DNA of 8,272 nucleotides from CAYOEZ01 sp964402955 (GCA_964402955.1 CAYOEZ010000213.1:1-8272), one strand, 5' to 3'. Counted from the first letter of the stretch, positions 1 to 6,230 are shown. Notes: generated from the letters alone by a model not told the origin. Translations and numbers: made by a program.

Positions 1-348
1 GGGGTAAAGGAGGCTGAGCTGATGCCGGGGCATGAGACGCCGCTGCGCCGCTTGCTCGTCCCAACACGCGCCGCGACCAGAGCACGACTGATCCTGATGC
101 AGCCATACATGATTGAGCCCGACCCGGCCCAGCCCATGCGCCATGAGATGGATCGCTACGGCGCGCTTGTGAGCATGCTGGCGGCGGAGTACGGGGCCGT
201 GCTTGTCTCTACGCAAGCCGCCTGGGATGCTGCGCTCGTCCACACCCAACCCGGCGACTGGTCGGACGACCAGATTCATCCGACGGCGTCCGGCCACGCC
301 ATCATGGCGCTTGCCTTCCTGCGCGCGATCGGGTTTGCGCTCTCATGA
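1..348 (+). CDS. SGNH/GDSL-type hydrolase, 3' end (5' part lies outside the window)
   Basis: The reading frame is open from the first base to a TGA at 346-348, so only the C-terminal part (115 residues) is visible. The ATG at 22 is probably internal, because in-frame coding sequence continues upstream of it. The segment follows the C-terminal half of SGNH hydrolases: a beta-strand (LILMQPYMIEP), an Arg/Asp-rich helix (MRHEMDRYGALVSMLA), a strand leading into TQAAWDAAL, and the block V motif DQIHPTASGH at 268-297. In this family the Asp (268-270) and His (277-279) of DxxH complete the Ser-Asp-His triad; the nucleophilic Ser and the Gly and Asn of blocks I-III would lie upstream. The substrate cannot be told; relatives act as esterases, lipases or carbohydrate deacetylases. 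Family assignment is fairly sure, exact function is not. Confidence 0.82.
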   Translation, partial: GVKEAELMPGHETPLRRLLVPTRAATRARLILMQPYMIEPDPAQPMRHEMDRYGALVSMLAAEYGAVLVSTQAAWDAALVHTQPGDWSDDQIHPTASGHAIMALAFLRAIGFALS

Positions 349-587
349 GCGCCGATGGCCGCATTCTGCGCGGCATCCAGTTGTTCGGTCTCCTGACCAC
401 ATTGCAGATCGCACTGTCGCCTCTGCACCAGGCGGCGCGGGCGATGGCGACCGGCGCGCTGGCTGGCAGTCCTGCATCTACGGCGACGCCCAGCGCTACT
501 CGCGCCGTTGGCAGAGACGTACGTGGTGGTATGGGACGTGGATACTCCCTGAACGAGCCGCGGATGCAGACTGATTGTCGCTTGGTA
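349..587. other. Gap between convergent genes, no supported gene
   Basis: This is the space between the hydrolase stop and the converging hicB stop. An open frame starts at 345 (ATGA overlap with the hydrolase stop), but its protein turns into low-complexity Ala/Ser/Thr/Arg after about 40 residues. A different frame (stop at 572-574) contains an aromatic-rich segment near 460-570 (CIYGDAQRY, TWWYGTWILP). This could be the remains of a frameshifted gene, but I recognise neither peptide. No clear hairpin terminator is visible between the convergent genes. Confidence 0.3.
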
Positions 588-806
588 TCACACGACCTGA
601 TAGATCAGTGGCCGATAGCGTGGCAGAGGAATGGGCTTGCCACGAGCGAGAGCCGCGCCCAACCAGGCCTCCCTGGCCTTCAGGACTTCGCGCAAAGCCT
701 CCTCCGGCGTTGCACCAAACGCTGAGCAGTGTTTCAAGTCGGGGATATCTGCGATATAGCCACCGTCTTCGTTGCTGTAGAAGACGTTGATGTGGTAGTC
801 TGTCAT
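588..806 (-). CDS. hicB: HicB-family antitoxin (short form without DNA-binding tail)
   Basis: This 72-aa protein has the typical HicB core: an N-terminal strand (YHINVFYSNEDGGYIADIPDL), then CSAFGATPEEALREVLKAREAWL, where a strand and long helix form the partial RNase-H-like fold, and a Pro-rich end (GKPIPLPRYRPLIY). In the family this protein binds and blocks the HicA mRNA interferase. Its ATG overlaps the hicA TGA by 4 bp (803-806), and a GGAGG lies six bases upstream, inside the end of hicA, so translation is probably coupled. Many HicB proteins carry a C-terminal ribbon-helix-helix or helix-turn-helix domain for autorepression. None is present here, so repression would need another protein or a HicA-HicB assembly. 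Confidence 0.9.
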   Translation of the reverse strand: MTDYHINVFYSNEDGGYIADIPDLKHCSAFGATPEEALREVLKAREAWLGAALARGKPIPLPRYRPLIYQVV

Positions 807-1057
807 GCGTCGTCCTCCAGTTGCAGGTTGTACTGTTCAACAATCTGCAGGAACTGCCTGATCTGGTAAGGTTTTGCCTGGCCGTCGACATTCTGAATAT
901 TGATCATGTCAGGAGTGTCTTTGTGGCTGAAGATGTGATGGCTCCCGTTGATGCGCTCCAATGTAAAACCGAATGCTTCAATACATGCCACAGCGTCCGA
1001 AAACCGCACATTCTTGGAACCAGACATGAGCCGCTGCAGTAACTTGCGCTTTTTCAT
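803..1057 (-). CDS. hicA: HicA-family toxin (mRNA interferase)
   Basis: This 84-aa protein carries the HicA signature NGSHHIF at residues 37-43. His40 of GSH is the expected catalytic residue in the double-stranded-RNA-binding-like fold. Downstream, INIQNVDGQAKPYQIRQFL matches the family's second conserved block (xNIQ..GKAKPYQVRQ). HicA toxins cut mRNA and arrest growth until HicB binds them. The start is supported by a GAGG about eight bases upstream of ATG 1057-1055 and by the typical MKKRKLLQRL opening. The gene is first in a two-gene operon with hicB, transcribed away from vapC. Base composition is visibly less GC-rich than murE, consistent with horizontal acquisition. Confidence 0.92.
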   Translation of the reverse strand: MKKRKLLQRLMSGSKNVRFSDAVACIEAFGFTLERINGSHHIFSHKDTPDMINIQNVDGQAKPYQIRQFLQIVEQYNLQLEDDA

Positions 1058-1058
1058 A

Positions 1059-1109
1059 GATAGCCTCAGATTGGTCTCATGCTATCCTGTATCTGGTCTC
1101 TATGATAGC
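1059..1109. promoter_or_regulatory. Candidate operator repeats in the hicAB leader
   Basis: TGGTCTC occurs at 1072-1078 and 1094-1100, 22 bp apart. Interleaved with it are GATAGC at 1059-1064, its inverse GCTATC at 1081-1086, and GATAGC at 1104-1109, spaced 22 and 23 bp, about two helical turns. The last copy overlaps the -10 box and the others lie between the transcript start and the hicA ATG, which suits an autorepressor site. The binding protein is unknown because this HicB lacks an obvious DNA-binding domain. Confidence 0.5.
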
Positions 1110-1130
1110 GTTTCGTTGTCCCTCTGTCAA
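1102..1130 (-). promoter_or_regulatory. Sigma-70-type promoter of hicAB
   Basis: On the minus strand TTGACA (1130-1125) is followed after exactly 17 bases by TATCAT (1107-1102), one mismatch from consensus. Transcription should start near 1095, about 38 bases before the hicA ATG. This was read directly from the sequence; activity is inferred. Confidence 0.8.
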
Positions 1131-1275
1131 GCGCATTCTGCACGGGGCTTTCTCAACCCCCTTGGCGGTGACGGCGTGGACGTTCGACGGCGCGTCAGCG
1201 AGCTTGCGTTGCTCCGCGCTGCTGGCGGAAAAGTATGCGGTTGCGTTGGACGTGGACGAATAAAGCGATGGTTCG

Positions 1276-1722
1276 CTAGTCTGGCTCTTGCCCATAATCG
1301 CCAATCCACAGAACCCAGGGCAGTGCAGCGTGTACAGCCTGGTACAAGCGCCGGTCTCCTGTGTATAGGGGCGCCGACAGCAGACGGGCGAGCGCCAGGT
1401 ATGCAGCGTCGTATCCCGATCGTTTGTGCAACTGTGCGAGGTCAAATGCCTCCGCGACCACGTCTGTACCATCCACGGCAGGTAACGCGAATGCGATCAC
1501 ATTGCGCAGAATGGCACGCGCATCCGACGGCGAGAGCCTACCGCGATTGGCCGCGACATTGAGTGCGTTGTTGACCTCGTAGATCACGAGCGAGGGGACA
1601 ACTACCTCCATGCTCCCTACAATGATGCTGTCGCGTAACTGTTGCGCCTGAACACAGTGTTCTTCGTCGTCCAGGTACCATTTCAGGACAACGCTGGCAT
1701 CAATGACGGCGCGTTTCGTCAT
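1276..1722 (-). CDS. vapC: VapC-type PIN-domain ribonuclease toxin
   Basis: This 148-aa PIN-domain protein has all four acidic positions visible: D8 in VIDASVVLKW, E49 in YEVNNAL, D105 in GYDAAYLALA and D123 in YTGDRRL. These coordinate Mg2+/Mn2+ in VapC toxins, which cleave tRNA, rRNA or mRNA. I chose ATG 1722-1720 over an upstream in-frame ATG at 1788 because the VapC fold begins directly after it (MTKRAVIDAS) and AGGA lies a few bases upstream. The extra N-terminal 22 residues of the longer form fall inside the antitoxin gene. The gene overlaps the upstream antitoxin by 23 bp, so the two are co-transcribed and probably translationally coupled. The length is normal for the family and nothing suggests inactivation. 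Confidence 0.92.
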   Translation of the reverse strand: MTKRAVIDASVVLKWYLDDEEHCVQAQQLRDSIIVGSMEVVVPSLVIYEVNNALNVAANRGRLSPSDARAILRNVIAFALPAVDGTDVVAEAFDLAQLHKRSGYDAAYLALARLLSAPLYTGDRRLYQAVHAALPWVLWIGDYGQEPD

Positions 1723-2026
1723 AGCGATCCTCACTATCCTTTCTAGCCTCATTGACCAGGTCGGCCACCCTAAGTGGTAGAGGCCCAATTCGCTTTCTCA
1801 GCGCGTCCATTTCCAAGGCCAGGCGACGACGTGTGTCTTGCACGCTTGGTTGCTCTTCTTTACGGACACGGACAAGATCACGATAGTCTTCGATGCCAAG
1901 CAGGACAGCCATGGGGACGCCTCGCCGCTCCACGATGAAACGATCACCCTTGAAGTAAGCGTCACTGGTCAGTTCTGATAGTTTTGCACGTACATCGGCA
2001 ACGTTGATAGTCCTCTCGATGGTCAT
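1700..2026 (-). CDS. Phd/YefM-family antitoxin partner of VapC
   Basis: This 108-aa protein has an N-terminal Phd/YefM DNA-binding and dimerisation domain (residues about 3-55): INVADVRAKLSEL, then FIVERRGVPMAVLLGIEDYRDL. A basic/acidic helical tail (about 60-108) would wrap the toxin. In this family the free antitoxin neutralises the PIN toxin, and the complex represses its own promoter. The start at ATG 2026-2024 is preferred over an upstream in-frame ATG at 2065, because GGAGG lies seven bases before it. The upstream ATG sits inside the operator and roughly at the predicted transcript start. The order antitoxin then toxin is the usual one. Pairing of Phd/YefM with VapC-type PIN toxins is common. 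Confidence 0.9.
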   Translation of the reverse strand: MTIERTINVADVRAKLSELTSDAYFKGDRFIVERRGVPMAVLLGIEDYRDLVRVRKEEQPSVQDTRRRLALEMDALRKRIGPLPLRVADLVNEARKDSEDRYDETRRH

Positions 2027-2038
2027 GGTTGGCCTCCA

Positions 2039-2064
2039 TGTACAATTATGTACGTTCTTGTACA
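2039..2064. promoter_or_regulatory. Three phased TGTAC operator sites
   Basis: TGTACA at 2039-2044, TGTACG at 2049-2054 and TGTACA at 2059-2064 repeat every 10 bp exactly, so they lie on one face of the helix. The first and third are perfect 6-bp palindromes. They cover the expected transcript start and the leader up to the ribosome-binding site, as expected for cooperative binding of Phd/YefM dimers. Confidence 0.7.
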
Positions 2065-2070
2065 TTATCC

Positions 2071-2099
2071 ATTATACCCGGCGTCTCTCCAGTTGTCAA
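2071..2099 (-). promoter_or_regulatory. Perfect sigma-70 promoter of the phd-vapC operon
   Basis: On the minus strand TTGACA (2099-2094) and TATAAT (2076-2071) both match consensus exactly and are separated by 17 bases. Transcription should start near 2064, about 38 bases before the antitoxin ATG. An unregulated promoter of this quality would be very strong, which fits tight autorepression at the adjacent operator. Confidence 0.85.
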
Positions 2100-2122
2100 G
2101 AGGCCATGCATTGTGATACAAT
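2093..2122 (+). promoter_or_regulatory. Divergent promoter for the 2174-5680 unit
   Basis: TTGTCA (2093-2098) and TACAAT (2117-2122), each one mismatch from consensus, are 18 bases apart. The -35 hexamer overlaps the -35 of the phd-vapC promoter on the other strand by five bases. Transcription would start near 2129. Confidence 0.55.
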
Positions 2123-2133
2123 ACAGCCATTCT

Positions 2134-2157
2134 GGCCGGCAGGCAGATCTGCTGGCC
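2134..2157 (+). promoter_or_regulatory. 5'-leader stem-loop before the 180-aa gene
   Basis: GGCCGGCAG (2134-2142) pairs with CTGCTGGCC (2149-2157) through nine pairs including one G-U, closing a six-base loop. The core GCAGATCTGC is also a 10-bp DNA palindrome. It begins about five bases after the predicted transcript start and ends six bases before the ribosome-binding site. It could protect the mRNA 5' end, affect initiation, or be a protein-binding site in DNA. Confidence 0.45.
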
Positions 2158-2173
2158 TAAACGAGGTTACAAC

Positions 2174-2716
2174 ATGACTTTGCTTGGTTTGCGCGATGGC
2201 GTCAGCCTGCGTTTCGACAATGGCGCGCTGTCTGCGCTCGATGCCGGCCGTTTTGGCCGCACGTTCGACCTGCGCGAGGAATTCGGCGTTGCGCCGGGGC
2301 AGCTCGGCGAGCCGCTCCCCTATCTTCCCCTCGAATCCAGCCTGGATATGTCTGATGCACGCTATCGCGGCCTCGACGCCTACAGCGGCCGCCAGATTCA
2401 CCAGACCTTCTCGGTCGGGCAGCGCACCATCTCCGTTGTGCAAGGACAGCCGCCGGTCGGCTCGGGCTTGCCGGAGCCGCTTGTGGCGCGCACGCGTATG
2501 GATGTGAGTCTGACGGTCCCGCTCGGCTATCGCCTGTGTACAACAGGCGACGCCGTGTGGGAGACAGATGAGCATGGGGCTGAGGTGTACCTGGCCAAAG
2601 GCTGCACGGTACGCGTCTCAGCCACCGTGGCGCTGGCCATCGAAGACAGCGGCCATTGCCTGTGCATCGAGTTGCCTGTTGGCGCGGCTACCATCGAAAT
2701 GTGGGTTGAGGTCTAG
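2174..2716 (+). CDS. Hypothetical protein, first gene of the CHAT-like unit
   Basis: This 180-aa protein is not recognised. The start ATG 2174 has GAGG (2163-2166) seven bases upstream. No signal peptide or membrane segment is apparent. The N-terminal half is mixed and polar (LRFDNGALSALDAGRF, then FDLREEFGV and a Pro-rich PLPYLPLESSLDM). The C-terminal half (about 105-180) looks like alternating beta-strands: DVSLTVPLGYRLCT, AEVYLAKGCTVRVSATVALAIED, CLCIELP, TIEMWVEV. Three of its Cys residues lie in that strand-rich part. Only six bases and the same reading frame separate its TAG from the TTG start of the large CHAT-like gene, so the two proteins are probably co-expressed and may work together. 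Function unknown. Confidence 0.8.
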   Translation: MTLLGLRDGVSLRFDNGALSALDAGRFGRTFDLREEFGVAPGQLGEPLPYLPLESSLDMSDARYRGLDAYSGRQIHQTFSVGQRTISVVQGQPPVGSGLPEPLVARTRMDVSLTVPLGYRLCTTGDAVWETDEHGAEVYLAKGCTVRVSATVALAIEDSGHCLCIELPVGAATIEMWVEV

Positions 2717-2722
2717 CCGCCA

Positions 2723-5680
2723 TTGCCGTTCGCTCCGGCTGTCGTGATTTGCACCCCGCTGCAAATGCGCGAGGCTGCCGTAGCGGCGTCTGCAATTGGC
2801 AGCGCCGATCGCGCCTACATCCCGATGCTCGATCTTGACTTGCCGCCGATCAGCGCCGAGGACTTCCAGGCTGCCAACCAGCGCCTGTCAGCCGTCAGCC
2901 AGGAGCTTGGCGAGCTCGAGCAGAAGATCACCACAACCGCGCAGCAGGGCGCACAGGCGGCCAGCGGCATCATTTTGCCCGGCGCCCGCTCCGTCGAGCA
3001 ATCCATCGCGCAGTTCGAGCAGCAGCGCGAAAAGCTATACCAGGAAATGGAGCCGCTGCAACAGCGCATGCTGGCCTATGCCACATGGTCGCATCGCAGC
3101 ACGGTGATCACACGCCTGATCGGCTCGCTGACCGCTGGATCGACAGAAAGCCCACGTCTGTTCGTCTTCTCTCCCTATCCCACTGCGGTGCTGGCCGACT
3201 GGGCGACAACCGCCGAGATGACCGTGATGTTCCCGGACGTGGCGACCAGCCAGATGGCGGAATGGCAGCAGGCTACTGAGTCCGTGATTCCGGCGGAGCG
3301 CATCGAGATTGTCTTCTGGAAAGACACAACTGACCTGGCGACGCAGGTGTGGCAGCGCGTGCGTGGGCCGCAGGAGCCGACCTTCTTCACCATCCCCGAC
3401 GAGCCGGCCTTCTACCCCGCCGGCCTGCTCGACGCCTTGCGCCGCGGGCGCGCTCTCTTGCCGCGCGGGCGCGCCGGCGCGCAGGTGAAGCTGGACGATG
3501 TCGTGGACAAGCTCAATGCTGACGTCACGAGCGACCATGTTGTCATCGTTGAATCCGACAGCACGGTGTCGTCGCTCGTTGGCGCGCTCTATGCCTACCA
3601 CACGGGCGCTCGCCTCTTGATCAACCCGCTGCCGCGCGCCGATCAGGCATTTGACCGCATGCGTGTGATGACCGACGGCGCCCAGAAAGAGCAGCTTGCC
3701 GTCATGGCTGCCAGCGCCTATCGCTACATCGGCGAGCACCGCAAGAGGTTCATGCAAAGCCCCAGCGCCGATCCACAACTCAAAGAGGTGGCGGCCGGAC
3801 TGTCGATTCTAGAGCTGTCCTCGGCTGTCCCGACGCCCTATTCTGACCAACAGTTCGTGCAGTCGCTGAGCACATATCTCACGGCACAACAGGCCGGCGC
3901 ACAGCAAGGGTATCGCTACGATGATGCACAGTGGACCAAGGATATGGCTGCGCTCGAGGCTCAGGTCTCGAGCAGCGTCTCCGAACACGTGCGTCTGGGC
4001 GTAGCAAAAGCAGCGCGCGTGACTGCTTTCACGGCCGGCTTGCCCTATAGCCTGGCTGCGGGCTTCGATGGGAAGATCGTGGGCCTGGTGTTGCGTGACC
4101 TGGCCGCGCCGTACATCCTGCGCGCCGTGGCCCGCGAGCACGTGGGCCGTCCGTCGCTGACGCTGGCACTGACAGTCGATCCTGGCCTGACGCAGCGCCC
4201 CGCGCCAGATGTGGCGGAAACTGAAGACCGCACGGTGACGCTGCGCGCCCAGGCCGCATCACTGACGAACATCGCTGCTCTGACGGCTGTTCTACCGCTC
4301 GACGCCATCTTGCTGCAAACGCGGGGCGGGGTCGATAGCCTTATTCTCGGCGATCCCCGCAACCGGCTGGTTGAAGTGCATGCAGCAGAAGTCGGCGCGC
4401 AGATGCGGCTGCCGTCTGCACCGCTTGTGATCTACACCGCGCCTCTGGCCTGGCTGGGCGTGGGCGTTATGCTGCTCGAAGAGGGCGCGGGCGGCTTCGT
4501 TGGCGCACTATGGCCGCTGCCCAACGGAGCGGGCGATGATGCCGTGCGCATGTTGTTGCCGGCCGCGCTGATCAAGGGACAAAATCCGGCTGAGGCGCTG
4601 CTCAAGCTGCCTGGCTTCGACCCGCGCTCAAGCCGAGCCTTCGTCTACCTGGGCACGGCGTCGCCCTGGTTGGCGCCGCAACACGATGTTGTCGATGGCG
4701 CGCCTGCGCTCTACGATGCGGCAGCGCGCCTGGCTGTGACCGGACGCACAGAGCTCGCCACGCTGGTCTATGACCGGCTGCGCGCTCTGACCGGCGAGAT
4801 TGCGCTGGGCAATCCCAATCTGCGCGGCGAACTCCTTCTCCTGGATGCCGACTTCCAAACGCGGCAGACCAGCCGCCGCCGCGAGCGCCCGGCGCAGGAG
4901 ATGATCGATCGTGTCTTGCAGGACCTTGATTTGCTCGACAAGGTGGGCCTGCTCGAGCAGCACAAGAAAGAGCTGCAGGTGGCCATCTGGGAGCGCGCGG
5001 CCGTGCTGGAAGTCGCCACAGAGAACTATGAGCGGGCCGTCGAATTGCTACAATCGGCGCGTGATGCGCACAAGCAGAGCGGCGAAACGTCGGCAGAGTT
5101 GTCAGCGGCCTACCTGCTGGCTATCGTCAACGAGCGACAGCAGAAATGGGCGGCGTCGCGTGAGTTGTTGCTCGACGTGCAGGCTCACCTGGCCGAAACG
5201 GGGAATGCTGTCGGGCTTGTGTCAGTTTCGTCCAGCCTGGCCTACGTCTCACTGCCGCTGCACATGTACCCCGACGTCCTCAGCCATCTCAAGGTGGCCG
5301 TGCAGGCCAGCATCGCTCTGGGCATTCAAGTGCTGAGTGAGACGCTGGTGCAGACGCTACAAGTTGGCCGGGTGATGGCGCAGATGGGCGCGACCTCTGA
5401 CCTGGCAACGATGACGCGCACACTGGCAGAGACCGTGCGCAGTGACACGCGTCTCGCCGCCAGTGACCGCACGGCTATCGCTGATACGCTGGCGCTGATG
5501 CAGGAAACTGCCGCCGTGCTGCGTGCGGGTCTGCCGGCTGAAGAGCGTGAAAAGAAGCTGGCCGAGTTAGTGGAGAAGGCGCAAGCCAACGAGCTGGCGC
5601 AGAGCCTGGGCCTCGATGCCTGGATTCTGAGCGCAGGCTCGCCGCCGGGCGCGGCAGGGGACGCGGGAAAGACGGAGTAG
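2723..5680 (+). CDS. Large protein with degenerate CHAT-fold domain and C-terminal TPR-like helices
   Basis: This 985-aa protein is probably cytoplasmic. The TTG start at 2723 is inferred: TGAGGT lies ten bases upstream and the preceding in-frame codons end at a TAG. Residues about 45-120 are Gln/Glu-rich coiled coil. Residues about 144-310 hold strand-helix segments I do not recognise (PRLFVFSPYP; VIVESDSTV; VGALYAYHTGARLLI). Residues about 500-645 follow the CHAT caspase-like core: AILLQTRGG (529-536) at the usual HG position, PLVIYTAPLA (567-576) at the usual LSAC position, then EEGAGGFVGALWPLP with W597, LIKGQNPAEALLKLPGF and SSRAFVYLG. The expected His is R534 and the expected Cys is P574, so peptidase activity looks lost. 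Residues about 757-930 resemble TPR helices (ENYERAVELLQSARD). Catalytic CHAT proteins are often activated by protein partners bound through TPRs; this one could be a scaffold or sensor. Confidence 0.82.
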   Translation: MPFAPAVVICTPLQMREAAVAASAIGSADRAYIPMLDLDLPPISAEDFQAANQRLSAVSQELGELEQKITTTAQQGAQAASGIILPGARSVEQSIAQFEQQREKLYQEMEPLQQRMLAYATWSHRSTVITRLIGSLTAGSTESPRLFVFSPYPTAVLADWATTAEMTVMFPDVATSQMAEWQQATESVIPAERIEIVFWKDTTDLATQVWQRVRGPQEPTFFTIPDEPAFYPAGLLDALRRGRALLPRGRAGAQVKLDDVVDKLNADVTSDHVVIVESDSTVSSLVGALYAYHTGARLLINPLPRADQAFDRMRVMTDGAQKEQLAVMAASAYRYIGEHRKRFMQSPSADPQLKEVAAGLSILELSSAVPTPYSDQQFVQSLSTYLTAQQAGAQQGYRYDDAQWTKDMAALEAQVSSSVSEHVRLGVAKAARVTAFTAGLPYSLAAGFDGKIVGLVLRDLAAPYILRAVAREHVGRPSLTLALTVDPGLTQRPAPDVAETEDRTVTLRAQAASLTNIAALTAVLPLDAILLQTRGGVDSLILGDPRNRLVEVHAAEVGAQMRLPSAPLVIYTAPLAWLGVGVMLLEEGAGGFVGALWPLPNGAGDDAVRMLLPAALIKGQNPAEALLKLPGFDPRSSRAFVYLGTASPWLAPQHDVVDGAPALYDAAARLAVTGRTELATLVYDRLRALTGEIALGNPNLRGELLLLDADFQTRQTSRRRERPAQEMIDRVLQDLDLLDKVGLLEQHKKELQVAIWERAAVLEVATENYERAVELLQSARDAHKQSGETSAELSAAYLLAIVNERQQKWAASRELLLDVQAHLAETGNAVGLVSVSSSLAYVSLPLHMYPDVLSHLKVAVQASIALGIQVLSETLVQTLQVGRVMAQMGATSDLATMTRTLAETVRSDTRLAASDRTAIADTLALMQETAAVLRAGLPAEEREKKLAELVEKAQANELAQSLGLDAWILSAGSPPGAAGDAGKTE

Positions 5681-5711
5681 ATCTTTCGCACTCTGTTGCA
5701 CAGGAATAATC

Positions 5712-5753
5712 AACGCGGAGGCAACAGCAGTCAGAGCAGCTTGCCTCCGCGTT
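5712..5753 (+). terminator. Stem-loop after the CHAT-like gene, likely terminator
   Basis: AACGCGGAGGCAA (5712-5724) and TTGCCTCCGCGTT (5741-5753) form a perfect 13-bp stem with a 16-base loop, 31 bases after the stop. Only TTT follows before GCGCGCC, so it lacks a proper U-tract. It may act with Rho, as an mRNA-end stabiliser, or from either strand. It lies just before the next operon's promoter, as a terminator should. Confidence 0.65.
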
Positions 5754-5766
5754 TGCGCGCCAACGC

Positions 5767-5795
5767 TTGACACCCATAATGGTATCATATATAAT
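5767..5795 (+). promoter_or_regulatory. Perfect sigma-70 promoter of the PIN-RHH module
   Basis: TTGACA (5767-5772) and TATAAT (5790-5795) match consensus exactly with a 17-base spacer. The expected transcript start, seven bases after the -10 box, is 5802, which is the A of the toxin ATG. No leader, and therefore no ribosome-binding site, would remain. Confidence 0.85.
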
Positions 5796-5806
5796 ACCAT
5801 TATGGG
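5773..5806. promoter_or_regulatory. 34-bp palindromic operator of the PIN-RHH module
   Basis: CCCATAATGGTAT (5773-5785) and ATACCATTATGGG (5794-5806) are perfect 13-bp inverted arms. The eight-base centre contains ATATAT, so only one symmetric pair (5786/5793) breaks the 34-bp dyad. Each arm also holds its own near-palindrome CCAT-N-ATGG. The dyad covers the promoter spacer, the -10 box and the start codon. It is a textbook arrangement for two or more ribbon-helix-helix dimers repressing their own operon. Confidence 0.85.
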
Positions 5807-6230
5807 AACCCCACAAATCGTCGTTGATACGAATGTGCTTGTCTCAGCGCTGCGCTCACAGCGCGGAGCTTCTTACAAACTGCTCACGCTCCTGGGCAGC
5901 GAGACGTTCGGCGTCAGTGTTTCGGTTCCACTGCTGCTCGAGTACGAGGCCGCAACAAGACGATTGCTCGGTGAGATACCACTAGAAGAGACCGATTTGG
6001 CTCAGGTGCTCGACTACATCTGCGCTGTTGCCACGCACCGCAAGGTGTATTATCTATGGCGGCCTTTCTTGAAAGACGCAAATGATGACATGGTGTTAGA
6101 GCTAGCTGTGGCGGCGAACGCTGATTATCTGGTAGGTTACAACAAGAACGATTTTCGTGGCATTGAACGATTTGGCATACGCGTGGTCACACCCAAGGAA
6201 TTCCTGCAGGCCAAAGGAGCAATAGAATGA
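5802..6230 (+). CDS. PIN_3-family toxin (putative ribonuclease)
   Basis: This 142-aa PIN-domain protein is of the COG1569/PIN_3 type, classed as putative toxin components. Visible motifs are VVDTNVLVSAL with D9, VPLLLEYEA with E47/E49, DANDDMVLELAVAANADYLV with D92, D95 and D96, and YNKNDF (113-118), where this subfamily has Asn or His variants of the usual TGD. Metal-dependent RNA cleavage is expected from the family but not proven here. The start is fixed by the typical N-terminal strand. No Shine-Dalgarno is present upstream, and the promoter predicts a transcript beginning at this ATG. The last four bases overlap the antitoxin ATG, with toxin before antitoxin, the reverse of the usual PIN order. 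Confidence 0.9.
   Translation: MGTPQIVVDTNVLVSALRSQRGASYKLLTLLGSETFGVSVSVPLLLEYEAATRRLLGEIPLEETDLAQVLDYICAVATHRKVYYLWRPFLKDANDDMVLELAVAANADYLVGYNKNDFRGIERFGIRVVTPKEFLQAKGAIE

Noticed and set aside
1102..1263. Small plus-strand frame of 53 codons (MIAFRCPSVK..., ending ALDVDE)
   Set aside because: Its start lies in the hicAB promoter, no convincing ribosome-binding site precedes it, and the peptide is not recognised. It might be a relic, but the evidence is too weak to call.
948..1562. 204-codon plus-strand open frame across hicA and vapC
   Set aside because: It lies antisense to two clearly recognised toxin genes, crosses their promoter, and its protein has no recognisable fold.
1723..1788. 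Upstream start for vapC at ATG 1788
   Set aside because: It would add 22 residues unrelated to the PIN fold, encoded inside the antitoxin gene; the ATG at 1722 has a ribosome-binding site and starts the PIN strand.
3035..3778. 247-codon minus-strand frame inside the CHAT-like gene
   Set aside because: It is a typical antisense frame of GC-rich coding DNA. The plus-strand product has clear domain structure and this one does not.
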